Part shown: positions 24,321-31,445 of the stretch, in pieces
Layout: each line of letters starts with the position of its first letter
How positions within the stretch are numbered: position 1 is the first letter of the stretch
Assembly: GCA_016713825.1 (NCBI GenBank)
Contig: JADJOJ010000004.1
Coordinates: 310,001 to 374,000 of the forward strand
Origin: Candidatus Leptofilum gracile
GTDB taxonomy: Bacteria; Chloroflexota; Anaerolineae; Promineifilales; Promineifilaceae
Direction of reading: 5' to 3'
Length of the DNA: 64,000 bases
Notes under the pieces: model-generated
Databases searched by the model: none
What the model saw: only the letters and a program-made list of their open reading frames with translations
What the model was told of the DNA's origin: nothing
Program-made: the position numbers and the translations under genes

Positions 24321-25490
24321 TTAGTTATTACGCAGGACGGCCAAAATATCTTGGGCGTAGGTTTTGCAGCGCCAGTCGCCGACTTCATCTAGTTCGGCAA
24401 TTTCTGCTTCGGTTTGGGGATTTTTGAGGGCAATGGCCCACAGGGCATCTTTGCTGATGATGACGTCGGATTCGACGCCGCGCTGGCTGGCGCTGTTTTT
24501 GCGCCAGGTGTGCAGCTTATCGAAGCGGTGTATGGCGGCATCTGGCGGGCGCTCGGTGCGTTTGGGGTAGGCGGGGTACGGGGCGCGCATTCCTTCGGCG
24601 ATGGTGTTGAGCAGCTGACGGCCGTATCGCCGCGTTTGGCCTGCCGACATGCCATACACATCTCGCAGCGCAGAGATGCTGCCAGGCGTGGTTTGGGCCA
24701 GCTCGATAAGGGTTTTGTCGTGAAAAATTTTGAACAACGGCCGATTTTGCAGCCGCGCTTCATGGTTGCGGAAAATGGCCAGCGCCCGCAGCACCGCCTG
24801 CTGCTGCCGGGTTAAATCGTAGGCCCCGCTGATGGACCAGAAGTCATTGTCTGGGTCGAAGTCGTTGTCGCTGAGTTTGATGTGGGTTTGTTCGACAAAT
24901 GTTTCGGCGGCCTCTTCCAGGCGGCCGGCTGCTTGCAGCTCTTTTTCCAGATGGTCGCGCAGGTCGAGGAGGTGGTGGGTATCTAGCTGGGCATAAACGA
25001 GCTGTTCGGGGGATAACGGCCGTTTGCACCAGTTCGATTTTTGATGCCGTTTATCCAGTTCAATGCCGTAAACCGTCTCGATCATGCTGGCCAGGCCGTA
25101 CCGCTGGTAGCCCAAAATGCGGGCGGCCCACATTGTGTCGAACAAATTGTGCAGCTGCCAACCAAACTGCCGCTTCAGCAAAATCATGTCGTATTCGGCA
25201 GCGTGAAACACCTTTTCTACCTGCGGGTTTTGGATTATTTCGCCCAACCCACTCAGATCGTCTACGCCCAATGGGTCGATGATGTAATCTTGCCCGGGGA
25301 TGCTGATTTGGATCAGGCAAACCTCTTCGCGGTAGGCGTACATGCTGTTGGCTTCTAAATCAATGGCGAGGCGTGCTTCTGCTTGCAGTTTTTCTAAACA
25401 AAGTTGCCAATCGGATTGCGAGGTGATGAGTTTGTGTGGCGGTAATTTCACTAAGGATGCTCCATCAATGGGTTTGTGGACATGACCCAA
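24321..25490 (-). CDS. rnd: Ribonuclease D-like 3'-5' exoribonuclease
   Basis: A 389-aa protein. It is a DEDDy exonuclease: Exo I AIDLEANSMY near residue 45, Exo II VFHAAEYDMILL and DTMWAARIL in the middle, and Exo III YAQLDTHHLLDL near residue 170. HRDC-like helical domains follow (residues about 215-300). RNase D trims tRNA and other stable RNA 3' ends. The start MGHVHKP is the only reasonable one before the conserved region. Confidence 0.92.
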   Translation of the reverse strand: MGHVHKPIDGASLVKLPPHKLITSQSDWQLCLEKLQAEARLAIDLEANSMYAYREEVCLIQISIPGQDYIIDPLGVDDLSGLGEIIQNPQVEKVFHAAEYDMILLKRQFGWQLHNLFDTMWAARILGYQRYGLASMIETVYGIELDKRHQKSNWCKRPLSPEQLVYAQLDTHHLLDLRDHLEKELQAAGRLEEAAETFVEQTHIKLSDNDFDPDNDFWSISGAYDLTRQQQAVLRALAIFRNHEARLQNRPLFKIFHDKTLIELAQTTPGSISALRDVYGMSAGQTRRYGRQLLNTIAEGMRAPYPAYPKRTERPPDAAIHRFDKLHTWRKNSASQRGVESDVIISKDALWAIALKNPQTEAEIAELDEVGDWRCKTYAQDILAVLRNN

Positions 25491-25574
25491 TTATAACAGT
25501 TGGGTCAAGCATTTGGCGTCTGGCTGTTGCTGCAAATTTATTTTCTGTGGGGAGCGGATCGTTGACAATGGGTA

Positions 25575-26552
25575 TTATTCTCTACGATTTTCTTGCTGTG
25601 GGAGAACGGCCGTTTCATACCACGCCCAAAACCGCTGCACCCCTTCATCCACCGACACCTGAGGGTCATAATCTAGCAACCTGCGAGCTTTACTGATGTC
25701 GGCCTGGTTTTTCACAAAGTCGGCGGCCAGGCGGGGTTTGTGCACCACATTGGCCGAACGGCCGCCCAGCGCTTCAATTTTTTGCACAAAATCTTTCAGC
25801 AGCGTCGGTTCGCCCCGCCCCAGATTGATGATTTCGTAGCCAAGCGGCCGTTCCAAAGCAGCCACCACCCCATCGGTGATATCTTCTACAAAGGTCCAGT
25901 CGCGGTACATTTGGCCGCCGTCGTACAGGGGAATTTGCACGCCCCTGGCCACGCTTTCTGCCACCAGGTAGGCCATCATGTCGGGACGGCCGTTTGGCCC
26001 ATAAACGGTGAAGAAGCGAACGGCCGTAAAGTTCAGCCCGTACAAATGGTGGTACGCATGCCCCAACATCTCGGCCGCCCGCTTGGCCGCGGCGTACGGC
26101 TGCAACGGGCGGTCGCAATTGTCTGTTTCTACAAACGGAATTTGGGTGGTATTGCCGTACACAGACGATGTTGAGGCCATGACAAAGTTTTGCACCCGGC
26201 CCATCGTGCGGGCCGCGTCCATTAAATTTTGCGTGCCGTTCAGGTTTACCTGCACGTACAAATCGGGGTACAACACCGCGTTGCGCACCCCAGCCATTGC
26301 GGCCAGATGGGCCACGGCATCAAACTTTTCCGCTTCGAACAGGTCAAAAATTGCCTGTCGCTCACGCACATCTTGCTCTACCATGCGGAAGTTGGGGTAG
26401 GCGTTTAGCCGCGCCTCGTTGGCCCGCTTTTTGGCCGGGTCGTAATAATCGTTAAAGTTGTCTAGTCCCACAACGGTATCGCCCCGTTTGGCACATTTTT
26501 CGGCAAGATTGCTGCCAATGAATCCGGCCGCGCCGGTGATGAGAAGTTTCAT
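25575..26552 (-). CDS. NAD-dependent epimerase, UDP-glucuronate 4-epimerase-like
   Basis: A 325-aa extended SDR. The NAD-binding motif GAAGFIGSNLAEK is at the N-terminus and LDNFNDYYDPAKK follows it, a segment typical of CapI/GAE-type UDP-glucuronate 4-epimerases. The catalytic Ser-Tyr-Lys triad is STSSVYG and YAAAKRAAE. RFFTVYGPNGRPDMM is also family typical. It would supply UDP-galacturonate for surface polysaccharide. Related UDP-sugar epimerases cannot be excluded. Confidence 0.85.
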   Translation of the reverse strand: MKLLITGAAGFIGSNLAEKCAKRGDTVVGLDNFNDYYDPAKKRANEARLNAYPNFRMVEQDVRERQAIFDLFEAEKFDAVAHLAAMAGVRNAVLYPDLYVQVNLNGTQNLMDAARTMGRVQNFVMASTSSVYGNTTQIPFVETDNCDRPLQPYAAAKRAAEMLGHAYHHLYGLNFTAVRFFTVYGPNGRPDMMAYLVAESVARGVQIPLYDGGQMYRDWTFVEDITDGVVAALERPLGYEIINLGRGEPTLLKDFVQKIEALGGRSANVVHKPRLAADFVKNQADISKARRLLDYDPQVSVDEGVQRFWAWYETAVLPQQENRRE

Positions 26553-26562
26553 GGTTTTTATT

Positions 26563-26619
26563 GGGAGATTAGAGAGTGGAGATTGGAGATTCGTTTACTC
26601 TCCAATCTCCACTCTCTAA
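26563..26619. repeat. Family A inverted word repeat
   Basis: GGGAGATTAGAGAGTGGAGATT words and their complement ending CACTCTCTAAA, separated by TCGTTTA. It lies between recJ and the epimerase and is likely a transcribed hairpin between the two minus-strand genes. Confidence 0.8.
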
Positions 26620-28340
26620 AATTGTGACGGCCGTATATCTTGCACCATCAACTGTAAATTACGATTACCGCGCCACTCATTGACGCCGATGCTGTACACC
26701 AGATCGATTGTTTGCGGCAGCTGATTGGCCCACTCGCCCTGGCGGAAGGCAATCGCCCCGATTTCGCGGTAGCCGTTCAGGCTGTCGGCTGAGAGCGTCA
26801 GCTGCAAATGATCCCCGCTTTGCCCCACGGCGCGATGGTGCACCACCTCCACCCCCCGGCTCAACAGCACCGGCTGTGGATTGGCCGCACCGGTTGGCTC
26901 TAGCTGCTGCAAATGCTCAAACAGCGCCCAATCCACCTCTTCCAAAGCAATTTCGGCGTCGATGGAGAGGGTGGGCACCAGCTCTATATCTTGCAGCTTA
27001 CGCTCGGCAACCTCGGTGATGCGGGTCAAAAATTCAGGCAGATTGGCGTTGCGCACGGTGAAGCCTGCCGCCTGGGCGTGCCCGCCGTGCCGCACCAGCA
27101 AATCGGCCACCTCATCCAGTGCATCGGTGATGTGGAACTGGTCGATGGAGCGGCAAGAGCCACGGCTTTCTTCTTCGCCCTGCTCCATGACAATGGCTGG
27201 GCGGTAATGTTTTTCGGCCAGGCGGCTGGCTACCAGCCCCACCACGCCAGACTTGAAGGCGGGATCGGCGGCAATGAGGATGGGGGCGTCTGGCTGCACC
27301 ATATTTTCTGCCAGTTCGCCCAACTCGGCGGTGAGCTTTTGCCGCTGGCGGTTGAGCCGGTCTAGCTCATCGGCGTGCCGATTGGCGTCGATGCTGTTGT
27401 TGGCGGCCAGGAGCTTGGCGGCGGTGTAGGCGTGGGCCAGGCGGCCAGCGGCGTTGATGCGCGGACCAATGCCAAAGGCGATCGATTCGGCCGTGAGGCT
27501 GCCGGGGGTGAGGCGGGCGGTGCGGGTGATGGCGGCGATGCCCGCTCGCTTGGAATTGTTGAGCGCTTTTAGCCCGTCGATGACCAGTTTGCGATTTTCT
27601 TTGAGCAGCGGGGCCAGGTCGGCGACGGTGCCGATGGCGACGAGATCGAGCAGGTCGGCATCGGCGAAGGTGGCGCGGTCGGGGCGGGATTGCTTGAGCG
27701 CCTGGGCCAGCTTGAAGGCGATGCCGACGCCAGCGAGCATGTCGTCGGGGTAGGCGGAATCGGGGCGTTTGGGGTTGATTACGGCCGTTCCCGGCGGCAT
27801 CTTTGGCCCTAAACTGTGGTGATCCGTGATGATCATCTCCAGGCCAATCTGGTTGGCATGTTCCACCTCAAACACAGAGCGAATGCCGCAATCAACGGTG
27901 ATGACGAGATTCGCCCCTTTTTCTTTGAGTTCACTGAGGGCTTCGACGTTGAGGCCGTACCCTTCGTCTACACGGTCGGGGATGTACGGCCGTACCCGGT
28001 TGCGATCCGCCCCCATGCCCCGCAGCGCCTGCGTCAGCAGCACGGTGCTGGTGACCCCATCCGCATCAAAATCGCCATAGACGATGATCATTTCTTCGTT
28101 GTCTATCGCTTGCTCAATGCGGGCAACCGCTTTGTCCATGTCTGGCAGCAAAAACGGATCGGTGGATTCCAGGTAGTGCCCTTCCAAAAACGCCTGAATA
28201 TCGCCCGGCTTAATAATGCCCCGGTTGTACAAAACCTGGAGCATAACGGGGTGAATGTGGCCAAATTTGTCCTGAATGTGGTCCGGCACAGGCGGGGCTA
28301 CCTGCCAGATGTTTTTACGCAATGTTGTGGGTCGATTCAT
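26616..28340 (-). CDS. recJ: Single-stranded-DNA-specific exonuclease RecJ
   Basis: A 574-aa protein. DHH phosphoesterase motifs are visible: YGDFDADGVTST (motif I) near residue 80, VITVDCGI, ITDHHSLGPKMP (the DHH motif) near residue 170, and the DHHA1 motif GGHAQAAGFTV near residue 400. The C-terminal OB-like domain follows. It degrades 5' ssDNA ends in recombination and mismatch repair. The ATG at 28340 is chosen because an upstream in-frame start at 28400 would translate the family D hairpin. Confidence 0.93.
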   Translation of the reverse strand: MNRPTTLRKNIWQVAPPVPDHIQDKFGHIHPVMLQVLYNRGIIKPGDIQAFLEGHYLESTDPFLLPDMDKAVARIEQAIDNEEMIIVYGDFDADGVTSTVLLTQALRGMGADRNRVRPYIPDRVDEGYGLNVEALSELKEKGANLVITVDCGIRSVFEVEHANQIGLEMIITDHHSLGPKMPPGTAVINPKRPDSAYPDDMLAGVGIAFKLAQALKQSRPDRATFADADLLDLVAIGTVADLAPLLKENRKLVIDGLKALNNSKRAGIAAITRTARLTPGSLTAESIAFGIGPRINAAGRLAHAYTAAKLLAANNSIDANRHADELDRLNRQRQKLTAELGELAENMVQPDAPILIAADPAFKSGVVGLVASRLAEKHYRPAIVMEQGEEESRGSCRSIDQFHITDALDEVADLLVRHGGHAQAAGFTVRNANLPEFLTRITEVAERKLQDIELVPTLSIDAEIALEEVDWALFEHLQQLEPTGAANPQPVLLSRGVEVVHHRAVGQSGDHLQLTLSADSLNGYREIGAIAFRQGEWANQLPQTIDLVYSIGVNEWRGNRNLQLMVQDIRPSQF

Positions 28341-28356
28341 AGGCCGAATGGTACAC

Positions 28357-28384
28357 GTAGAGACGTTGCATTGCAACGTCTCTA
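28357..28384. repeat. GTAGAGACGTTGCATTGCAA hairpin (family D), copy 2
   Basis: A perfect inverted repeat, GTAGAGACGTTGCA/TGCAACGTCTCTAC, directly before the recJ start. It is nearly identical to 45783-45812. Confidence 0.85.
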
Positions 28385-28393
28385 CCCGCACGG

Positions 28394-28422
28394 TTGACAA
28401 AGAAGCGTTGTTTCTGTAAGGT
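28394..28422 (+). promoter_or_regulatory. Candidate promoter of the structured RNA
   Basis: TTGACA at 28394-28399 and TAAGGT at 28417-28422, with a 17-bp spacer. The -35 is perfect and the -10 weak. It would start transcription near 28429. Confidence 0.45.
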
Positions 28423-28428
28423 TAGGCC

Positions 28429-28609
28429 ACTTATGAACGACTGGCTGATTGTGACGAACACCCCCGTACCTACCAGCCCCGTTGCCAAGGCAGCGGGCGG
28501 CTGGCGTTTGTCACCTGATCAGCAAAAGGATTCATTCATCTAACCCATCGACTGATCTGCATTTGTGAAAACGTTTGGCCCCGTGTCTGCCTTGGCACGG
28601 GGCTTTTTT
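28429..28609 (+). ncRNA. Candidate structured non-coding RNA (about 180 nt)
   Basis: Between a promoter and a terminator, 28444-28523 can fold into one long arm. GCTGAT (28444-28449) pairs with ATCAGC (28518-28523) and GTGACGAAC (28451-28459) with GTTTGTCAC (28506-28514). CCAGCC (28473-28478) pairs with GGCTGG (28499-28504), and CCGTTGCC (28479-28486) with GGCAGCGG (28489-28496). A 13-base one-sided bulge lies between. Outer AUGAA/UUCAU pairing extends it. Length and rod shape recall 6S RNA, but I cannot assign a family. An overlapping 36-aa frame (28433-28543) has no ribosome-binding site. Confidence 0.5.
28578..28609 (+). terminator. Rho-independent terminator of the structured RNA
   Basis: 8-bp stem GCCCCGTG/CACGGGGC with a 10-base loop, followed by six T residues. 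Confidence 0.88.
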
Positions 28610-28613
28610 GTTT

Positions 28614-28649
28614 GGGAGATTGGCGATTGGAGATTAGCCTCCAATCTCT
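28614..28649. repeat. Family A inverted word repeat, short copy
   Basis: GGGAGATTGGCGATTGGAGATT and the complement CCTCCAATCTCT. It lies just after the terminator and before the tandem array. Confidence 0.7.
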
Positions 28650-28651
28650 GT

Positions 28652-28882
28652 TGATAGCAGTGCCAGGCACAGGGCAGAACGGCCTGGTTCGAGTGAAATT
28701 TTGAGCCCTGGGCAGTGCCAGGCACAGGGCAGAACGGCCTGGTTCGAGTGAAATTTAGAGCCCTGTGCCTGGCACTGGTCACGAACGACCTGGTTCGAGT
28801 GAGATTTAGAGCCCTGTGCCTGGCACTGGTCACGAACGGCCTGGTTCGAATGAAATTTGGAGCCCTGTGCCTGGCACTGGTT
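28652..28882. repeat. Tandem array of 51-55-bp units before proS
   Basis: Four copies of CCTGGTTCGAGTGAAATTT, starting about 28683, 28738, 28789 and 28840, alternate with GTGCCTGGCAC palindromes and GAGCCCTG. Unit spacing is 55, 51 and 51 bp. Units are imperfect, and the GTGCC..GGCAC palindrome flips orientation between the first two and the later units. The array fills the proS upstream region. Confidence 0.85.
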
Positions 28883-28909
28883 GGTAAAACTTTTTAAGGA
28901 AATTTAACC

Positions 28910-30418
28910 ATGAAGATGAGTCGATTGATGAATGAAACGGTGCGGGAAGCGCCGTCGGTGACGGAAGTGAAGGGGCATGAGCTGCTGCTGCGGGCGGGCT
29001 TTGTGCGGCAGGTGGCGGCGGGGGTGTTTAGCTACCTGCACTTGGGGCAGCGCGCGCTGCAAAAGCTGGAAGCGATCATGCGGCAGGAGATGGATGCACT
29101 GGGCGGGCAGGAGATCAAGATGCCGCTGGTGCATCCGGCGGCGCTGTGGCAGGCTTCTGGGCGGTGGTATGAGATTGATGCGGAGTTGGGGCGGCTGGTG
29201 GATAGAAACGGCCGTTCCCTCACCCTCGCCCTCTCCCACGAAGAAACCCTGGCCGAGCTGGCCCGGCAAGAGATCCGCTCTTACCGGCAGCTGCCGCAGC
29301 TGGCGTACCACATCCAAACCAAATGGCGCGACGACCCGCGCCCGCGCGCCGGGCTGATCCGCAGCCGTGAATTTACCATGCTAGACAGCTACAGCCTGGA
29401 CGCCGACGACGCCGGGCTGGCGGCGCAGTACCAGGCGCATTATGACGCCTACTTTCGTATTTTTGCCCGCTGCGGCCTGCCGGTGCTGGCCGTGGAGGCA
29501 GACGTGGGCATGATGGGCGGCACGCAGGCTGATGAGTTTATGTACCTGACGCCGATTGGCGAGGACACGCTGCTGCTGTGCGACGGTTGTGGCTACCGGG
29601 CCAATCGTCAGGTGGCGACGTTCCGTAAGCCGGAAACTGGCGGTGACACGCAAGCAATGCAGTTTGTAGCGGAGCTGGTGGTGGGGGAAGAGAAGCTGGA
29701 GCGGGTGGTTACGGCCGTTCTCGCCCACCATTCCCAACTCAACGAAACCAAACTGGTGCATTTGCTAGACGCCCAACGCCTGCGTCCCACGGCAGACCAG
29801 GCCACCGACCTCTGGCTGGTGGATGACGGCGTGACGGGTTGGTCTGGCCAGGTGGACAAAGTGGCCGACATCGCCGCCGCGCAGGACGGCGACGCCTGCA
29901 CCAGCTGTGGCCAGCCGCTGCGCACGGTGCGGGCGGTGGAGGTGGCCAACATCTTTAAGCTGGGCACGCGCTACAGCCGCACGATGGGGGTCACCTTTGT
30001 GGATGCGCACGGTGTGGCCCAACCGATTGTGATGGGCTCTTACGGCATTGGCGTGACGCGGCTGCTGGCCTGCCTGGCGGAGCAGCATCACGACGCGGCG
30101 GGGCTGGTCTGGCCGGTGGCCATCGCGCCGTACCAGGTGCATTTGCTGGCGCTGCGGGGTGGGTTGGAAACGGCCGTTTCGCTCTACAACGATTTACAGC
30201 AAGCAGGCATCGACGTGCTGTTCGATGACCGTGAGGAGCGACCGGGTGTGAAGTTCAACGACGCCGACCTCATCGGGCTGCCGCTGCGGCTGACGCTGAG
30301 CCAGCGCTCGCTGGCGGCGGGGGGTGTGGAGGTGAAGATACGAGGGGATGGGGAAACGGCCGTTGTGCCCCTGAATGATCTGCTCAACCACGTCACAGCC
30401 TGGCTGGCCGAGCAGTAG
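28910..30418 (+). CDS. proS: Proline--tRNA ligase, bacterial type with shortened insertion domain
   Basis: A 502-aa class II aminoacyl-tRNA synthetase. Motif 1 is in VAAGVFSYLHLGQRAL. Motif 2 is GLIRSREFTMLDSYSLD near residue 148, and motif 3 is MGSYGIGVTRLLACL near residue 365. MMGGTQADEFMYL is the bacterial-type signature. The editing (INS) region between motifs 2 and 3, about 180 residues in typical bacterial ProS, is clearly shorter here; the whole protein is some 60-70 residues below the usual 565-580. The remaining insert has CDGCGY and CTSCG pairs that could bind zinc. The anticodon-binding domain is at the C-terminus. Confidence 0.92.
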   Translation: MKMSRLMNETVREAPSVTEVKGHELLLRAGFVRQVAAGVFSYLHLGQRALQKLEAIMRQEMDALGGQEIKMPLVHPAALWQASGRWYEIDAELGRLVDRNGRSLTLALSHEETLAELARQEIRSYRQLPQLAYHIQTKWRDDPRPRAGLIRSREFTMLDSYSLDADDAGLAAQYQAHYDAYFRIFARCGLPVLAVEADVGMMGGTQADEFMYLTPIGEDTLLLCDGCGYRANRQVATFRKPETGGDTQAMQFVAELVVGEEKLERVVTAVLAHHSQLNETKLVHLLDAQRLRPTADQATDLWLVDDGVTGWSGQVDKVADIAAAQDGDACTSCGQPLRTVRAVEVANIFKLGTRYSRTMGVTFVDAHGVAQPIVMGSYGIGVTRLLACLAEQHHDAAGLVWPVAIAPYQVHLLALRGGLETAVSLYNDLQQAGIDVLFDDREERPGVKFNDADLIGLPLRLTLSQRSLAAGGVEVKIRGDGETAVVPLNDLLNHVTAWLAEQ

Positions 30419-30433
30419 ATTTATTGTGAGCGC

Positions 30434-30466
30434 GGGTCGGATTGGCAATCCGACCTACGCTTTTTT
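30434..30466 (+). terminator. Terminator built from a family E repeat
   Basis: The hairpin GTCGGATT-GGC-AATCCGAC, the same word as at 1755-1780, is followed by CTACGC and six T residues. Here the repeat probably terminates proS. Confidence 0.75.
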
Positions 30467-31232
30467 AGAGGTGGCGTACGGCCTCGACGGCGAGCTGGAA
30501 GAGGCGGGCGCGGGTGGCGCTTTCTTTTTGCCAGTTACGGCCGTCCCACGCATCCCCCGTTAGATCGTCGCCGCCGTAGAGCAGCTGGCCAAAGCGCACG
30601 CCGCGAAATTGAGCCACGGCAAAAAAGGCGGCCGATTCCATCTCCACAACGTGGCAGCCTTCTGCACGGCGGCGGGCGATGCGGGCGGGCGTCTCGCGGT
30701 AGATGGCGTCTGTCGTCCACGTTTTGCCCACGATGTAGGGCACATGATGTTTTTGCAGCGCCAGCTCGACCGCCTGCACCGCGTCGGGATGGGCGGCCAC
30801 TTCCCGGCTGGGCGGCAGGTAATGGTAAGAGGTGCCTTCGTCGCGAACGGCCGTTGCCGGAACCAGCACCTGCCCCAGCCCAATCTCCCCATCCAGCACG
30901 CCGCAGCCGCCGCAGGCGATAAAATCGCGGCAGCCCAGGGCGATTAGCTCCTCTAAAAAGCCGCCCGCCAGCGGTGCGCCCACGCCTGGATGCACCACAG
31001 CGATGCGCTCTCCGGCCACCGCCATTTCATAAACAGGATTTTTGCCGATTTCTGAGCCAAGGTGGGAAATGATTTGCAAACGGCCGTCCGCCTCCAGCTG
31101 CGTCAACACGTCCTGAAAAAAGCAGAGCACGCAGCGGCGGGCAATATCCAATGGCTTTAGCAGCTTTTGCGGGTCAATGAAGGCGGTGGGGTCTGGATCA
31201 AATTCGAGGATGGGAAAATTATTACGGTTCAT
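30465..31232 (-). CDS. Nucleoside phosphorylase (uridine/purine nucleoside phosphorylase family)
   Basis: A 255-aa PNP_UDP_1 family protein. Motifs are VVHPGVGAPLAGGFLEEL (phosphate-binding/hexamer region), FIACGGCGVLDGEIGLGQVL and the substrate-binding VVEMESAAFFAVAQ near residue 197. It cleaves nucleosides with phosphate for base salvage. The exact base cannot be decided. It converges on proS. Confidence 0.85.
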   Translation of the reverse strand: MNRNNFPILEFDPDPTAFIDPQKLLKPLDIARRCVLCFFQDVLTQLEADGRLQIISHLGSEIGKNPVYEMAVAGERIAVVHPGVGAPLAGGFLEELIALGCRDFIACGGCGVLDGEIGLGQVLVPATAVRDEGTSYHYLPPSREVAAHPDAVQAVELALQKHHVPYIVGKTWTTDAIYRETPARIARRRAEGCHVVEMESAAFFAVAQFRGVRFGQLLYGGDDLTGDAWDGRNWQKESATRARLFQLAVEAVRHL

Positions 31233-31261
31233 GCGGGGAATTTTAACGTGGGGAGTGGTAT

Positions 31262-31318
31262 TTAGGTAATTGAGTAATGGAGTGGCAAATTACCCAATTA
31301 CCCAATTACCAGTTACTA
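31262..31318. repeat. AATTGAGTAAT/ATTACCCAATT word repeat (family B)
   Basis: GGTAATTGAGTAATGG followed by AAATTACCCAATTACCCAATT; the halves are mutually complementary. Relatives are at 32689-32775, 38464-38520, 47688-47727 and 62077-62144. Confidence 0.8.
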
Positions 31319-31425
31319 ACCGTTGGCCCGCCCCCCCCGCGGGAGTTCCCCCCCCCCCCCCCCGGCGGTTGGTTTCCCCCGGGGGGAAAGGTTTTGGGGG
31401 ACACCCCCCCGCCGCAACGAGTTAC
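31319..31425. other. Homopolymer-rich C/G block
   Basis: Runs of 8, 16 and 5-7 C or G residues (C16 near 31350-31365, GGGGGG near 31381, CCCCCCC near 31404). No other part of the window looks like this, apart from a GGGGGGGG run near 7186. It could be a real G-quadruplex-prone spacer or an assembly/base-calling artefact. No gene is called through it. Confidence 0.6.
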
Positions 31426-31445
31426 TAAATGACACCTGCGGCAGA

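Noticed and set aside
28433..28543. 36-codon ORF in the structured RNA
   Set aside because: There is no ribosome-binding site, and the base-pairing of the whole segment explains the sequence better. It remains possible, but unsupported.
28683..28860. tRNA-like GGTTCGA motifs
   Set aside because: They are part of the tandem units; no acceptor stem, D arm or anticodon arm can be built around them.
28652..28882. Possible CRISPR array
   Set aside because: Units are 51-55 bp with little or no unique spacer, the palindrome flips orientation, and no cas gene is in the window.
28610..28909. T-box leader for proS
   Set aside because: No AGGGTGGNACCGCG-like T-box or specifier arm was found; the spacer is a tandem repeat.
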